Shown: piece by piece, positions 1 to 5,511 of the stretch
Numbering within the stretch: position 1 is the first letter of the stretch
How the letters are laid out: each line of letters opens with the position of its first letter
Assembly: GCA_947581745.1 (NCBI GenBank)
Contig: CANPVW010000008.1
Location: 1 to 7,123, forward strand
Length of the DNA: 7,123 nucleotides
Reading direction: 5' to 3'
From: Candidatus Benthicola azotiphorus
GTDB lineage: Bacteria; Gemmatimonadota; Gemmatimonadetes; Palauibacterales; Palauibacteraceae
Position numbers and translations under genes: made by a program
Notes under the pieces: generated by a model
Told to the model about the DNA's origin: nothing
The model's database searches: none
The model's input: the letters and a program-made list of their open reading frames with translations, nothing else

Positions 1-1046
1 GGTCCGGAAGCGAAGCCGAGGTCCTGGAGGCCGCCGGGCTCGATCGGGCCGACCGTCTCGGGGCCACTCTGACGCGTCTCGACATCACTCGGGTGCTCGG
101 GACCGCGGAGGTGCACGGTGACGCGTCGGCGCCCTGGATTCCGCGTTCCAACGCCGGCGGTGGAACGCATCCCGCGCCCCGGACGCCGTCCGAGATGCTT
201 CGTTCGGGAGACCCCGCGTTGATCGCCGCGGCCATGGAGGCGGCCGACTCGTGGTCGCCCGAAGATGTGCCCATCCTGGTGCCCCTGCTGGCCCGCGAGC
301 CGTGGCTCGGACCCGCCGTCCGGGCCATCGCGGCTATCGGCGTGGACGGGGTGCCGTACCTGAACTCGGTGCTGAGTGACGAGACCGCGGACTTCGTGAT
401 CCGCCGCCGGATACCGCGGGTGCTGGGGCGGATCGATCACCCTGTCGCCGACCGAACGCTGATAGACGCGCTCGACGCCGGCCGCTTCGAAGTGCGATAC
501 CGGGCCGCGCTGGCCTTGTATCAGCGCCGCCGTGCGGGCCTGGCGGAGGCGACCGGAAACTGGCGCGACTCCGTGTGGGCAGCGATCCGGGCGCAGCTCG
601 GTCGCGAGAAGCCCGTGTGGGAGCTGGCCCGCCTGCTCGATGCCGAGCCGGAGGACGGCTTCGTCGAGCGCCGCGTCGGGGCGCGCGGCGAGCTGAGCCT
701 GGAGCACACGTTCAGGACGCTCAGCCTGGTGCTGGACGCGGATTCGGTCCGTGCCGCCTACCATGGCATCCTGCTGGACGACCCGGAGCTCAAGAGCTTC
801 GCCCTCGAGTACCTGGAGCAGGTCCTGCCCGCGGACGTCAGGCTACGGCTGTGGCCGTTCATCGGGGACCTGAGCGCAGCCGCCGAGCGGCGGGCGATCC
901 GAGAGCTGGATGACGTGGTGGCCGACCTGCTGCAGACGGGCGCCACGCTGTTCGGGAGCCCCGAGGACCGGGAGGCCTTGCAGAAATTCCTGCGCGGAGG
1001 CGAGGGCCGAAGCGACGACGCAGGCCCGAGCGACGGAGAGAGTTGA
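1..1046 (+). CDS. HEAT-repeat protein, C-terminal part (5' end outside window)
   Basis: The reading frame is already open at base 3 and stays open to a TGA at 1044-1046, giving 347 visible residues. A GTG at 93 could serve as a start, but the in-frame codons before it read as ordinary protein, so the true start is probably upstream of the window. Fragment residues of about 65-180 are alpha-helical with HEAT-like periodicity (ALIAAAMEAADSW, then AVRAIAAIG, then VRYRAALALYQRR). Residues of about 200-290 form a second helical module with the pattern HTFRTLSLVL, AYHGIL, ALEYLEQVLP, LRLWPF. I recall similar C-terminal segments in bacterial proteins that join a major-facilitator or nucleotide-transporter-like membrane domain to HEAT repeats, so this may be the soluble tail of such a protein. 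No membrane span is visible here. The last ~20 residues are polar, Gly/Asp/Ser-rich and probably disordered. It converges on the regulator gene with a 36-base gap. Precise function is unknown. Confidence 0.8.
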   Translation, partial: SGSEAEVLEAAGLDRADRLGATLTRLDITRVLGTAEVHGDASAPWIPRSNAGGGTHPAPRTPSEMLRSGDPALIAAAMEAADSWSPEDVPILVPLLAREPWLGPAVRAIAAIGVDGVPYLNSVLSDETADFVIRRRIPRVLGRIDHPVADRTLIDALDAGRFEVRYRAALALYQRRRAGLAEATGNWRDSVWAAIRAQLGREKPVWELARLLDAEPEDGFVERRVGARGELSLEHTFRTLSLVLDADSVRAAYHGILLDDPELKSFALEYLEQVLPADVRLRLWPFIGDLSAAAERRAIRELDDVVADLLQTGATLFGSPEDREALQKFLRGGEGRSDDAGPSDGES

Positions 1047-1082
1047 TGCGGCACTGAGTCCTGGAGAATCCGGGTCCGCCCG

Positions 1083-3425
1083 CTACTGGAGGCGGTCGCT
1101 CGCGCCGGCTGCGATCCCTCGGCCTTGCAGACCCAGGCGCTCGGCGATCTGCTCGAAGCGCGCATCGCCGCGAACACTCTCGAGCGCCGGATCGCACCAC
1201 AGGTAGAGGACCTGCGGGTCTCTTCCGCTGATGGCCCGGCTGAGGTCGTCCAGCGTCTCGTCCCGCTGGCCGGCCTGCCCATGGGAGCGCGCCAGGCGCA
1301 TCGGTGCGACGTATTGACCGCTGCTCGAGGCTTCCCGGGCTGCCTCGAGCTCCGCCAGCCCGATCGCTCGCGCTGTCGCACCGTAACCCTCGTCTCGGTG
1401 CGCTGCCACGAGCTTCGCGACGGTCGTGTCCCCGGCGAGGACAGCCAGATTCTGCCACGCCTGCAACGCCGAATCGGGATGTCCGGCCAGGACCCATGCG
1501 CCCACCAGCGCGCGCCTCGCCACCGCCGAGCCCGGGTCCCATTCCAGCGAGCGGGCCAGACTCCGGATGGCCTCGCTCGCGTTGCCTGCGCAGTACTGGA
1601 GAATCCCGATGTGATGCTCGTAATACGGAGCAAGCGGGTCCAGGCGCGCCGCCTCTCGAGCTTCCAGGAGGGCATCGTCGTAGCGTCCGAGCGCCCGCAA
1701 CATGTGGGCGAGCACGCTGTGGGCCTCGGCGAACTCCGGATCCAGGGCGATCGCACGGCGAAGCTCCTGCTCCGCCACAATCCAGTCCCGACCATACAGG
1801 AACCTTATTGCGCCCACAGAGCTGTGTGAATCAGCCAGGTTGTCGTTCAACTCGAGCGCCCGGGACGCCGCGGCCTGCGCACGCCGAAAGCCCTCGTCAG
1901 GCGGCACGTGACCGTAGACCGCCATTGCCCCGTAGGTGTTGGCGAGCCAGGCATAGGCCTCGGCGTTCCCCGGATCATCGTCGATCGCCTGTTCGAGCAG
2001 CCTGAGAGCCCGCTCGAATCCAACGCCACTGCGCTTGCTCCAGTAGTATCGTGCCTTGAGATACAGGAGGCGACTCGCAGGCGACTGCCCGTGCGGGCGC
2101 GGTGAAAGCTCCGGCGGCTGACTCCCCGCAAAACGCACGGTCACCTCCCGGACGATCTGGTCTTCTACCGACGAGAAGTCGAACAGCCCGACGGGACACT
2201 CGCAGGCCCAGAGCCGCTCACCGTCCGACACTCGCACGATCTCGGCCTTCACCACGAGCGCCGTGTCCATTCTCTCGAGGGACCAGGCCACCACTCCCTC
2301 TCCCCGGAGCGCAAAGCCGGCGCGGCGAGGATCACCGCGCGCGCTCTCGGGTGCCCTGGCCCCGGCGGCGGGGACCAATCCACTGACGTGCGCGAGGCGA
2401 CTGGCGGTAGAGAAGGCGAGGCCTTCGGCCAGGTAGTCGAGAGTCGAGTCGCCTGTCGCGTTCGTCAGCGGCAGCACCACGATACGCCGTTCGGGAGTCA
2501 CCTTCCCCCCCAATCCCTGGATGAGGCCGGTCAACACGAGGGTCGCGCCGATCGCCGTCGTCAAAACCAGAGACAGCTTCCATCCACGGCGAGAGTCGTT
2601 GGCCTGGTTCGGACCTCGACCCGACTCTGGAGATTCCTCGTCGAGCCCCCCGGTCGCACTGTCAGGAGATGTTTCGTCTGGCCGTATGACGGTGGTCGGC
2701 CGATGCGAGTGCTCACGTCCTCTCATTTCCTCCAGGAGAGCCGCGGTTTCCGGCGACGGCCTCGCCCCGTACTCCCGCATCAGCCATTCCTCGAAGCGCG
2801 CGTAGGCCTCCAGGGCTCCTGCCCGGTCGCCTGCGATGTCCAGCAGTCGGAACAGCTGGCCGGCAGCCGCTTCATCGTACGGGGCGAGAGAAAATGCTCT
2901 CCGGGCTGCGGCCACCGCATCCGCGAGCTCGCCGCGACGCTGGTGCGCTTCCGCGGCGGCCGCCGCCGCCCGCACCGCCGCCTGGCGGAGCCAGCCTCGC
3001 CGGTCCTCGAGCCATTCCTCAAAGCCGGGTGCCCCGGTCACGAAGAAACCGGGAAGCAAGTCACCTCGGTAGAGTTCGAGCGCCTCGACGTGCCGGCCCG
3101 CCTCGAAAGCCGCCTCGAAAGCCGCAGCGTCGTGCCAGAAGAGCGCCGCATCGAGACCTACGTCGACGTCCCCCCGAGTCAGGATCACTTCGGCCCCGAG
3201 GTGGCGTCGCAGGAAATAGAGGCTGTTTCTCAGAGCGGCGCGCGCCCGGATGCCTTCCGCCTCGGGCCACAGCAGACCGAGCAGGGTGTCCCGCCGACAG
3301 TAGGCTCCAGGATTGGCGGCGAGGTACGCGAGAAGCGCCAGCCGCTTCGACTGGGCAAGGACTCCCCTGATCTCACCGAAGGAACCCTCGAGCCGGACCT
3401 GGCCCAGCGCGCTGAAACGGATCAT
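1083..3425 (-). CDS. Membrane-anchored SARP/BTAD transcriptional regulator with TolB-N-like and TPR regions
   Basis: This 780-residue protein is probably a one-component transmembrane transcription factor. Residues 1-90 resemble an OmpR/SARP winged helix (KRLALLAYLA, RRDTLLGLLWPE, ALRNSLYFLRRHLG, the last holding the likely recognition helix). Residues 95-235 match a bacterial transcriptional activator domain (ALELYRGDLLPGF, FEEWLEDRRGWLRQAA, then helical repeats). A polar linker (about 236-283) leads to one hydrophobic span at about 284-305, preceded by RRGWK. Residues 313-432 resemble the TolB amino-terminal domain found after CadC-like regulators (IVVLPLTNATGD, YLAEGLAFSTASRLA, GERLWACE, VEDQIVREVTVRF). 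Residues of about 450-730 hold TPR-like repeats ending in DP (EQAIDDDPGNAEAYAWLANTYG, RRAIALDPEFAEAHSVLAHM, shown in part). The tail ALESVRGDARFEQIAERLGL is typical of this type. The ATG at 3425 fits the usual SARP beginning, although no clear Shine-Dalgarno precedes it. The gene is divergent from the lipoprotein gene, its most likely target. The ligand is unknown. Confidence 0.93.
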   Translation of the reverse strand: MIRFSALGQVRLEGSFGEIRGVLAQSKRLALLAYLAANPGAYCRRDTLLGLLWPEAEGIRARAALRNSLYFLRRHLGAEVILTRGDVDVGLDAALFWHDAAAFEAAFEAGRHVEALELYRGDLLPGFFVTGAPGFEEWLEDRRGWLRQAAVRAAAAAAEAHQRRGELADAVAAARRAFSLAPYDEAAAGQLFRLLDIAGDRAGALEAYARFEEWLMREYGARPSPETAALLEEMRGREHSHRPTTVIRPDETSPDSATGGLDEESPESGRGPNQANDSRRGWKLSLVLTTAIGATLVLTGLIQGLGGKVTPERRIVVLPLTNATGDSTLDYLAEGLAFSTASRLAHVSGLVPAAGARAPESARGDPRRAGFALRGEGVVAWSLERMDTALVVKAEIVRVSDGERLWACECPVGLFDFSSVEDQIVREVTVRFAGSQPPELSPRPHGQSPASRLLYLKARYYWSKRSGVGFERALRLLEQAIDDDPGNAEAYAWLANTYGAMAVYGHVPPDEGFRRAQAAASRALELNDNLADSHSSVGAIRFLYGRDWIVAEQELRRAIALDPEFAEAHSVLAHMLRALGRYDDALLEAREAARLDPLAPYYEHHIGILQYCAGNASEAIRSLARSLEWDPGSAVARRALVGAWVLAGHPDSALQAWQNLAVLAGDTTVAKLVAAHRDEGYGATARAIGLAELEAAREASSSGQYVAPMRLARSHGQAGQRDETLDDLSRAISGRDPQVLYLWCDPALESVRGDARFEQIAERLGLQGRGIAAGASDRLQ

Positions 3426-3462
3426 GCGCCGTTCAGCCCGGATCCGGCGGAGTGGTCCTCGC

Positions 3463-3506
3463 GGGTGACGCTCAAGCGACGGGTGGGAGACACTCGTCGC
3501 TCACCC
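3463..3506. promoter_or_regulatory. Interrupted inverted repeat upstream of the regulator
   Basis: GGGTGA (3463-3468) can pair with TCACCC (3501-3506), and GCGACG (3476-3481) with CGTCGC (3495-3500). The two arms are continuous on the right side and separated by seven bases on the left, giving 12 base pairs with a one-sided bulge and a 13-base loop. It lies 38-81 bases upstream of the regulator's ATG. It could be an operator for autoregulation or a hairpin in the regulator's leader RNA. In DNA this GC-rich, chance occurrence is possible. Confidence 0.3.
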
Positions 3507-3677
3507 TGGGCCGGAGAGGCAAGATCGCGTTGCTGCAGGCACCTGGACCCCTCGCTTCCCGGGATCCGGCCCGGGCGCCGATCGTGTGCGCGACCCGATC
3601 GGGCACTCCGACCGCCTCAGGAAGAGTCGGGCCGATCTGGTCCAGTATCTACAGGCCGCTCTCACGAGGGAAGGTCG

Positions 3678-3693
3678 GAGCGACACGAGCGAC
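3678..3693 (+). promoter_or_regulatory. Direct heptamer repeat GAGCGAC, candidate SARP site
   Basis: Two exact GAGCGAC copies (3678-3684 and 3687-3693) lie nine bases apart, start to start, at 24-39 bases before the lipoprotein ATG. A third copy sits inverted at 3496-3502 inside the interrupted inverted repeat, with a near match AAGCGAC at 3474-3480. Known SARP regulators bind heptamer direct repeats, usually spaced about one helical turn (11 bases) apart, so nine is a little short. The heptamer also occurs inside genes (1028-1034, and inverted at 1095-1101), which weakens the case. Confidence 0.25.
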
Positions 3694-3704
3694 TGGCATC
3701 ACAC

Positions 3705-3712
3705 AGGGAGAG
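3705..3712 (+). promoter_or_regulatory. Ribosome binding site of the lipoprotein gene
   Basis: AGGGAGAG is a strong purine-rich Shine-Dalgarno sequence; its GGAG core ends six bases before the ATG at 3717. Together with the lipoprotein signal peptide that begins at this ATG, it fixes the start even though the frame is open for more than 1.3 kb upstream. Confidence 0.75.
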
Positions 3713-3716
3713 TCGA

Positions 3717-3776
3717 ATGCGGAATGTGTTCGTTGCGTTGACGGCGGCCCTCGGGCTCGCACTTCTGGCGGCGTGT
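3717..3776 (+). other. Lipoprotein signal peptide with lipobox
   Basis: The product begins MRN, then a hydrophobic stretch VFVALTAALGLALLA, and ends in the lipobox LAAC with Cys20. The residue after Cys is Ala, not Asp, so inner-membrane retention by the enterobacterial +2 rule is not indicated. The following ~15 residues are polar and acidic, typical of a lipoprotein tether. Confidence 0.88.
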
Positions 3777-5435
3777 GCGGACTCGGTCAGCGCCCCCGAT
3801 CATGCCGACGATGCGGCACCCTCGGTGTCGATCGCAGCACCGGCTGCAGGCGCCGTCGTGTCCGGGACCGTGATCCTCAGAGCGACGGCCGACGACAACG
3901 TGGGCGTCGCTGGCGTTCGATTCCTGTCCGGGAACCAGGTGATCGGGCAGGAAGCCACCCAACCGCCCTTCGAGATCGAGTGGGACACGCGGGACTGGGC
4001 GAACGGACGACGCAGCCTGGTGGCCGAGGCCCGGGACGCGCAGGGTAACAAGGCGAGGTCGAGTGAAGTCCCCGTTGACATCCTGAACACGGGGACGCTG
4101 CGCGTAGAGGCCTACGTCACGGGCGGCGGCGAGAACACGGGGTCTGCCGTCATCCTCATCGACGGGGCGCAACGCGGCTCCCTGGCGGCCGGCGCGCTGG
4201 ACGTGAAAGGGCTTCCGGTCGGCTCCCACGTCGTCGGACTGCACGGGCTGTCATTCAATTGCACGGCGGCCGACCAGCAGGTCGAAATCAGGGCCGATGC
4301 CGTGACCCTGGTGGCGTTCCCCCTGACGTGCCTCAAGACGGGCACGGCGCGGATCACAGTGGTGAACGAGGGCCCGGGCACCGATCCCGATGTCATTTCG
4401 ATCATGGCGGACGGTGTCCAGCGTGGAACGGTGTCCGGCGCGGGCGGAGCACTCGAGCTGCCGCTCACGATCGGCTCCCACTCGATCGAACTGGGCCTGC
4501 TGGCTTTCTACTGCTCGGCAACGGGCCGCTGGCTGGAGGTCCTGGCCGGAGAGACGACCTCCATCCAGGTGCCGGTTGACTGCTTCGATCCCCCCGAACA
4601 GACAATTGTCTTCAGTCGGGCCGAGGAGGGACTCTGGCACCCGGATCTGTTCCGGCTCGAACTCGACGGCACTGGACTCGTCCGGCTCACAGACACACCA
4701 CAGCAGGCTGAGGTGGAGCCATCATGGTCGCCGGACGGCGCGCATATCGCGTTCACTACCTGGGATGGTGAGAGTTGGGGAGAGATCGCCGTGATGAACG
4801 CCAACGGCTCCGGGGTCACTCAACTCACTTCGGACGGCCGCTGGAACATGCTGCCCAAATGGTCGCCTGACGGTGGACGAATCGTCTACACGTCAGACCT
4901 CGTGCCAACCGACTTCTGGGCCGAGCACGGCCGGCACAGGCTCGTCGTGATGGACGCCGATGGCGGCGCCCGGATACAGATCACCTTCGGCGCCGACTGG
5001 TACCAGGACCTTCCGGGCGGGTGGTCTTCGGACGGTCAACGAATCCTGTTTCAGCGCTACTACCTGGACGGAAGCGATCGATCCGAGTTCTACCTGGTCA
5101 ATCCCGATGGGTCCGATCTGACCCTGATCTCGCAGGAGGGCTCGGCCGGGTTTGCGCCGGCCTGGTCCCCCGACGGTACCAGGATCGCGTTCGGGCTGTA
5201 CCGGGGCGACCCATGCTGCGGATCCGACATCGCGATCGTGAATGCCGACGGCAGCGGACTGGTCGAGATCACCCACACCGCCGAGTTCGAGTGGGAGCCT
5301 GCATGGACGCGCGATGGAGCGTGGATCGTGTTCACGCGGGATGGCCGCATGGCCATAACGCGAGCGGATGGATCGGAATCATTCGTCCTGCTGCCGGACT
5401 CCGAGCGGACCTGGAACCTGGCTCTCTCGCCTTAG
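3717..5435 (+). CDS. Secreted lipoprotein with Ig-like domain, twin Cys-paired modules and TolB/PD40 beta-propeller
   Basis: The protein has 572 residues. Residues 1-20 form a lipoprotein signal peptide with a lipobox LAAC ending in Cys20, the expected lipidation site. Residues of about 36-122 look like a bacterial Ig-like domain (PSVSIAAPAAGAVVSGTV, then DDNVGVAGVRFL, then ARDAQGNKA). Two tandem beta modules follow (125-205 and 208-289), each with a pair of cysteines 23 residues apart. Residues 296-572 form a six-bladed PD40/TolB-type propeller marked by WSPDG-like motifs at 337, 382, 436, 483 and 530. The repeat phase is split between the ends (IVFSR at the start, LALSP at the end), as expected for Velcro closure of the ring. 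It is probably envelope-anchored and used for binding; no catalytic residues are evident. A strong Shine-Dalgarno supports the ATG. It is divergent from the membrane-anchored regulator, which may control it. The ligand or partner is unknown. Confidence 0.93.
   Translation: MRNVFVALTAALGLALLAACADSVSAPDHADDAAPSVSIAAPAAGAVVSGTVILRATADDNVGVAGVRFLSGNQVIGQEATQPPFEIEWDTRDWANGRRSLVAEARDAQGNKARSSEVPVDILNTGTLRVEAYVTGGGENTGSAVILIDGAQRGSLAAGALDVKGLPVGSHVVGLHGLSFNCTAADQQVEIRADAVTLVAFPLTCLKTGTARITVVNEGPGTDPDVISIMADGVQRGTVSGAGGALELPLTIGSHSIELGLLAFYCSATGRWLEVLAGETTSIQVPVDCFDPPEQTIVFSRAEEGLWHPDLFRLELDGTGLVRLTDTPQQAEVEPSWSPDGAHIAFTTWDGESWGEIAVMNANGSGVTQLTSDGRWNMLPKWSPDGGRIVYTSDLVPTDFWAEHGRHRLVVMDADGGARIQITFGADWYQDLPGGWSSDGQRILFQRYYLDGSDRSEFYLVNPDGSDLTLISQEGSAGFAPAWSPDGTRIAFGLYRGDPCCGSDIAIVNADGSGLVEITHTAEFEWEPAWTRDGAWIVFTRDGRMAITRADGSESFVLLPDSERTWNLALSP
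4089..4331 (+). repeat. Cys-paired beta module, copy 1 (protein-level repeat)
   Basis: Residues 125-205 of the lipoprotein begin TGTLRVEAYV and include ILIDGAQRGSL, PVGSHVVGL, SFNC and PLTC. Copy 2 follows after two residues with the same layout. Cys182 and Cys205 are 23 residues apart, exactly as in copy 2, and probably form a disulfide. Modules with an NC...C pattern recur in exported Gemmatimonadota proteins as I recall them; the function is unknown. Confidence 0.65.
4338..4583 (+). repeat. Cys-paired beta module, copy 2 (protein-level repeat)
   Basis: Residues 208-289 begin TGTARITVVN and include IMADGVQRGTV, TIGSHSIEL, AFYC and PVDC. They align with copy 1 along the whole module, with the shared landmarks TGT, DG-QRG, GSH and a Cys266/Cys289 pair at the same 23-residue spacing. 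The two copies have diverged well at DNA level, so the duplication is old. Confidence 0.65.
4602..5432 (+). other. Six-bladed TolB/PD40-type beta-propeller region
   Basis: Residues 296-572 contain five motifs W-[ST]-x-D-G (three WSPDG, one WSSDG, one WTRDG), spaced 45-54 residues apart, each followed by a strand such as IAFTT, IVYTS, ILFQR, IAFGL or IVFTR. Between them are LVVMDADG-like strands with the DG turn typical of PD40 repeats. The first strand (IVFSR) and the last (LALSP) are complementary parts of one repeat, giving six blades as in TolB. Confidence 0.85.
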
Positions 5436-5452
5436 CGGTGGGGGGCTACCGC
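5435..5452. terminator. Possible hairpin between the convergent lipoprotein and hutU genes
   Basis: GCGGTGG (5435-5441) can pair with CTACCGC (5446-5452), including one G-T pair, around a GGGG loop. It begins at the last base of the lipoprotein stop codon. No run of T follows on either strand, so it is not a classic intrinsic terminator. The rest of the 76-base gap to the hutU stop shows nothing clear. Confidence 0.2.
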
Positions 5453-5511
5453 CGGCGGGTGACGAAGAACAGACGGCGGCCGGGCGGAGCAGATCGCTTT
5501 CGGGACCGAAT

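Larger units (their letters stand above)
3426..3716. promoter_or_regulatory. Shared divergent intergenic control region
   Basis: These 291 bases separate the regulator start (- strand) from the lipoprotein start (+ strand) and contain no convincing gene, so both promoters should lie here. Visible elements are an interrupted inverted repeat at 3463-3506, several short palindromes (CCGGATCCGG at 3438-3447, CCCGGGATCCGGCCCGGG at 3558-3575, CCCGATCGGG at 3594-3603) and three exact copies of the heptamer GAGCGAC (3496-3502 on the - strand; 3678-3684 and 3687-3693 on the + strand). I could not find a convincing -35/-10 pair. A weak -10-like TATCTA at 3646-3651 has no matching -35. A + strand frame stays open across this region into the lipoprotein gene, but its translation is Arg/Pro-rich and looks non-coding. 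Confidence 0.6.

Noticed and set aside
1047..1082. Terminator between the convergent HEAT and regulator genes.
   Set aside because: I found no stable stem with a T run on either strand in these 36 bases.
859..1542. Open frame of 227 codons on the - strand.
   Set aside because: Gly/Arg/Pro-rich shadow frame typical of high-GC DNA, overlapping genes with clear family matches.
758..1795. Open frame of 345 codons on the - strand overlapping the ends of the HEAT and regulator genes.
   Set aside because: Composition is Arg/Ser/Trp-rich without recognisable motifs; it is a shadow frame of the regulator and runs antisense into the HEAT gene.
3558..3603. Short palindromes CCCGGGATCCGGCCCGGG and CCCGATCGGG as operators.
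   Set aside because: Self-complementary GC strings of this length are expected in DNA of this composition and nothing ties them to a specific regulator.
3646..3651. TATCTA as a -10 element for the lipoprotein gene.
   Set aside because: No -35-like sequence lies at the right distance and the match to consensus is poor; not called as a promoter.
2388..3716. Long + strand open frame antisense to the regulator, continuous with the lipoprotein gene (would give a 1015-residue protein).
   Set aside because: Its translation is Arg/Pro/Ser-rich with no domain pattern, it opposes the clearly coding regulator, and a lipoprotein signal peptide with a strong ribosome site begins internally at 3717.
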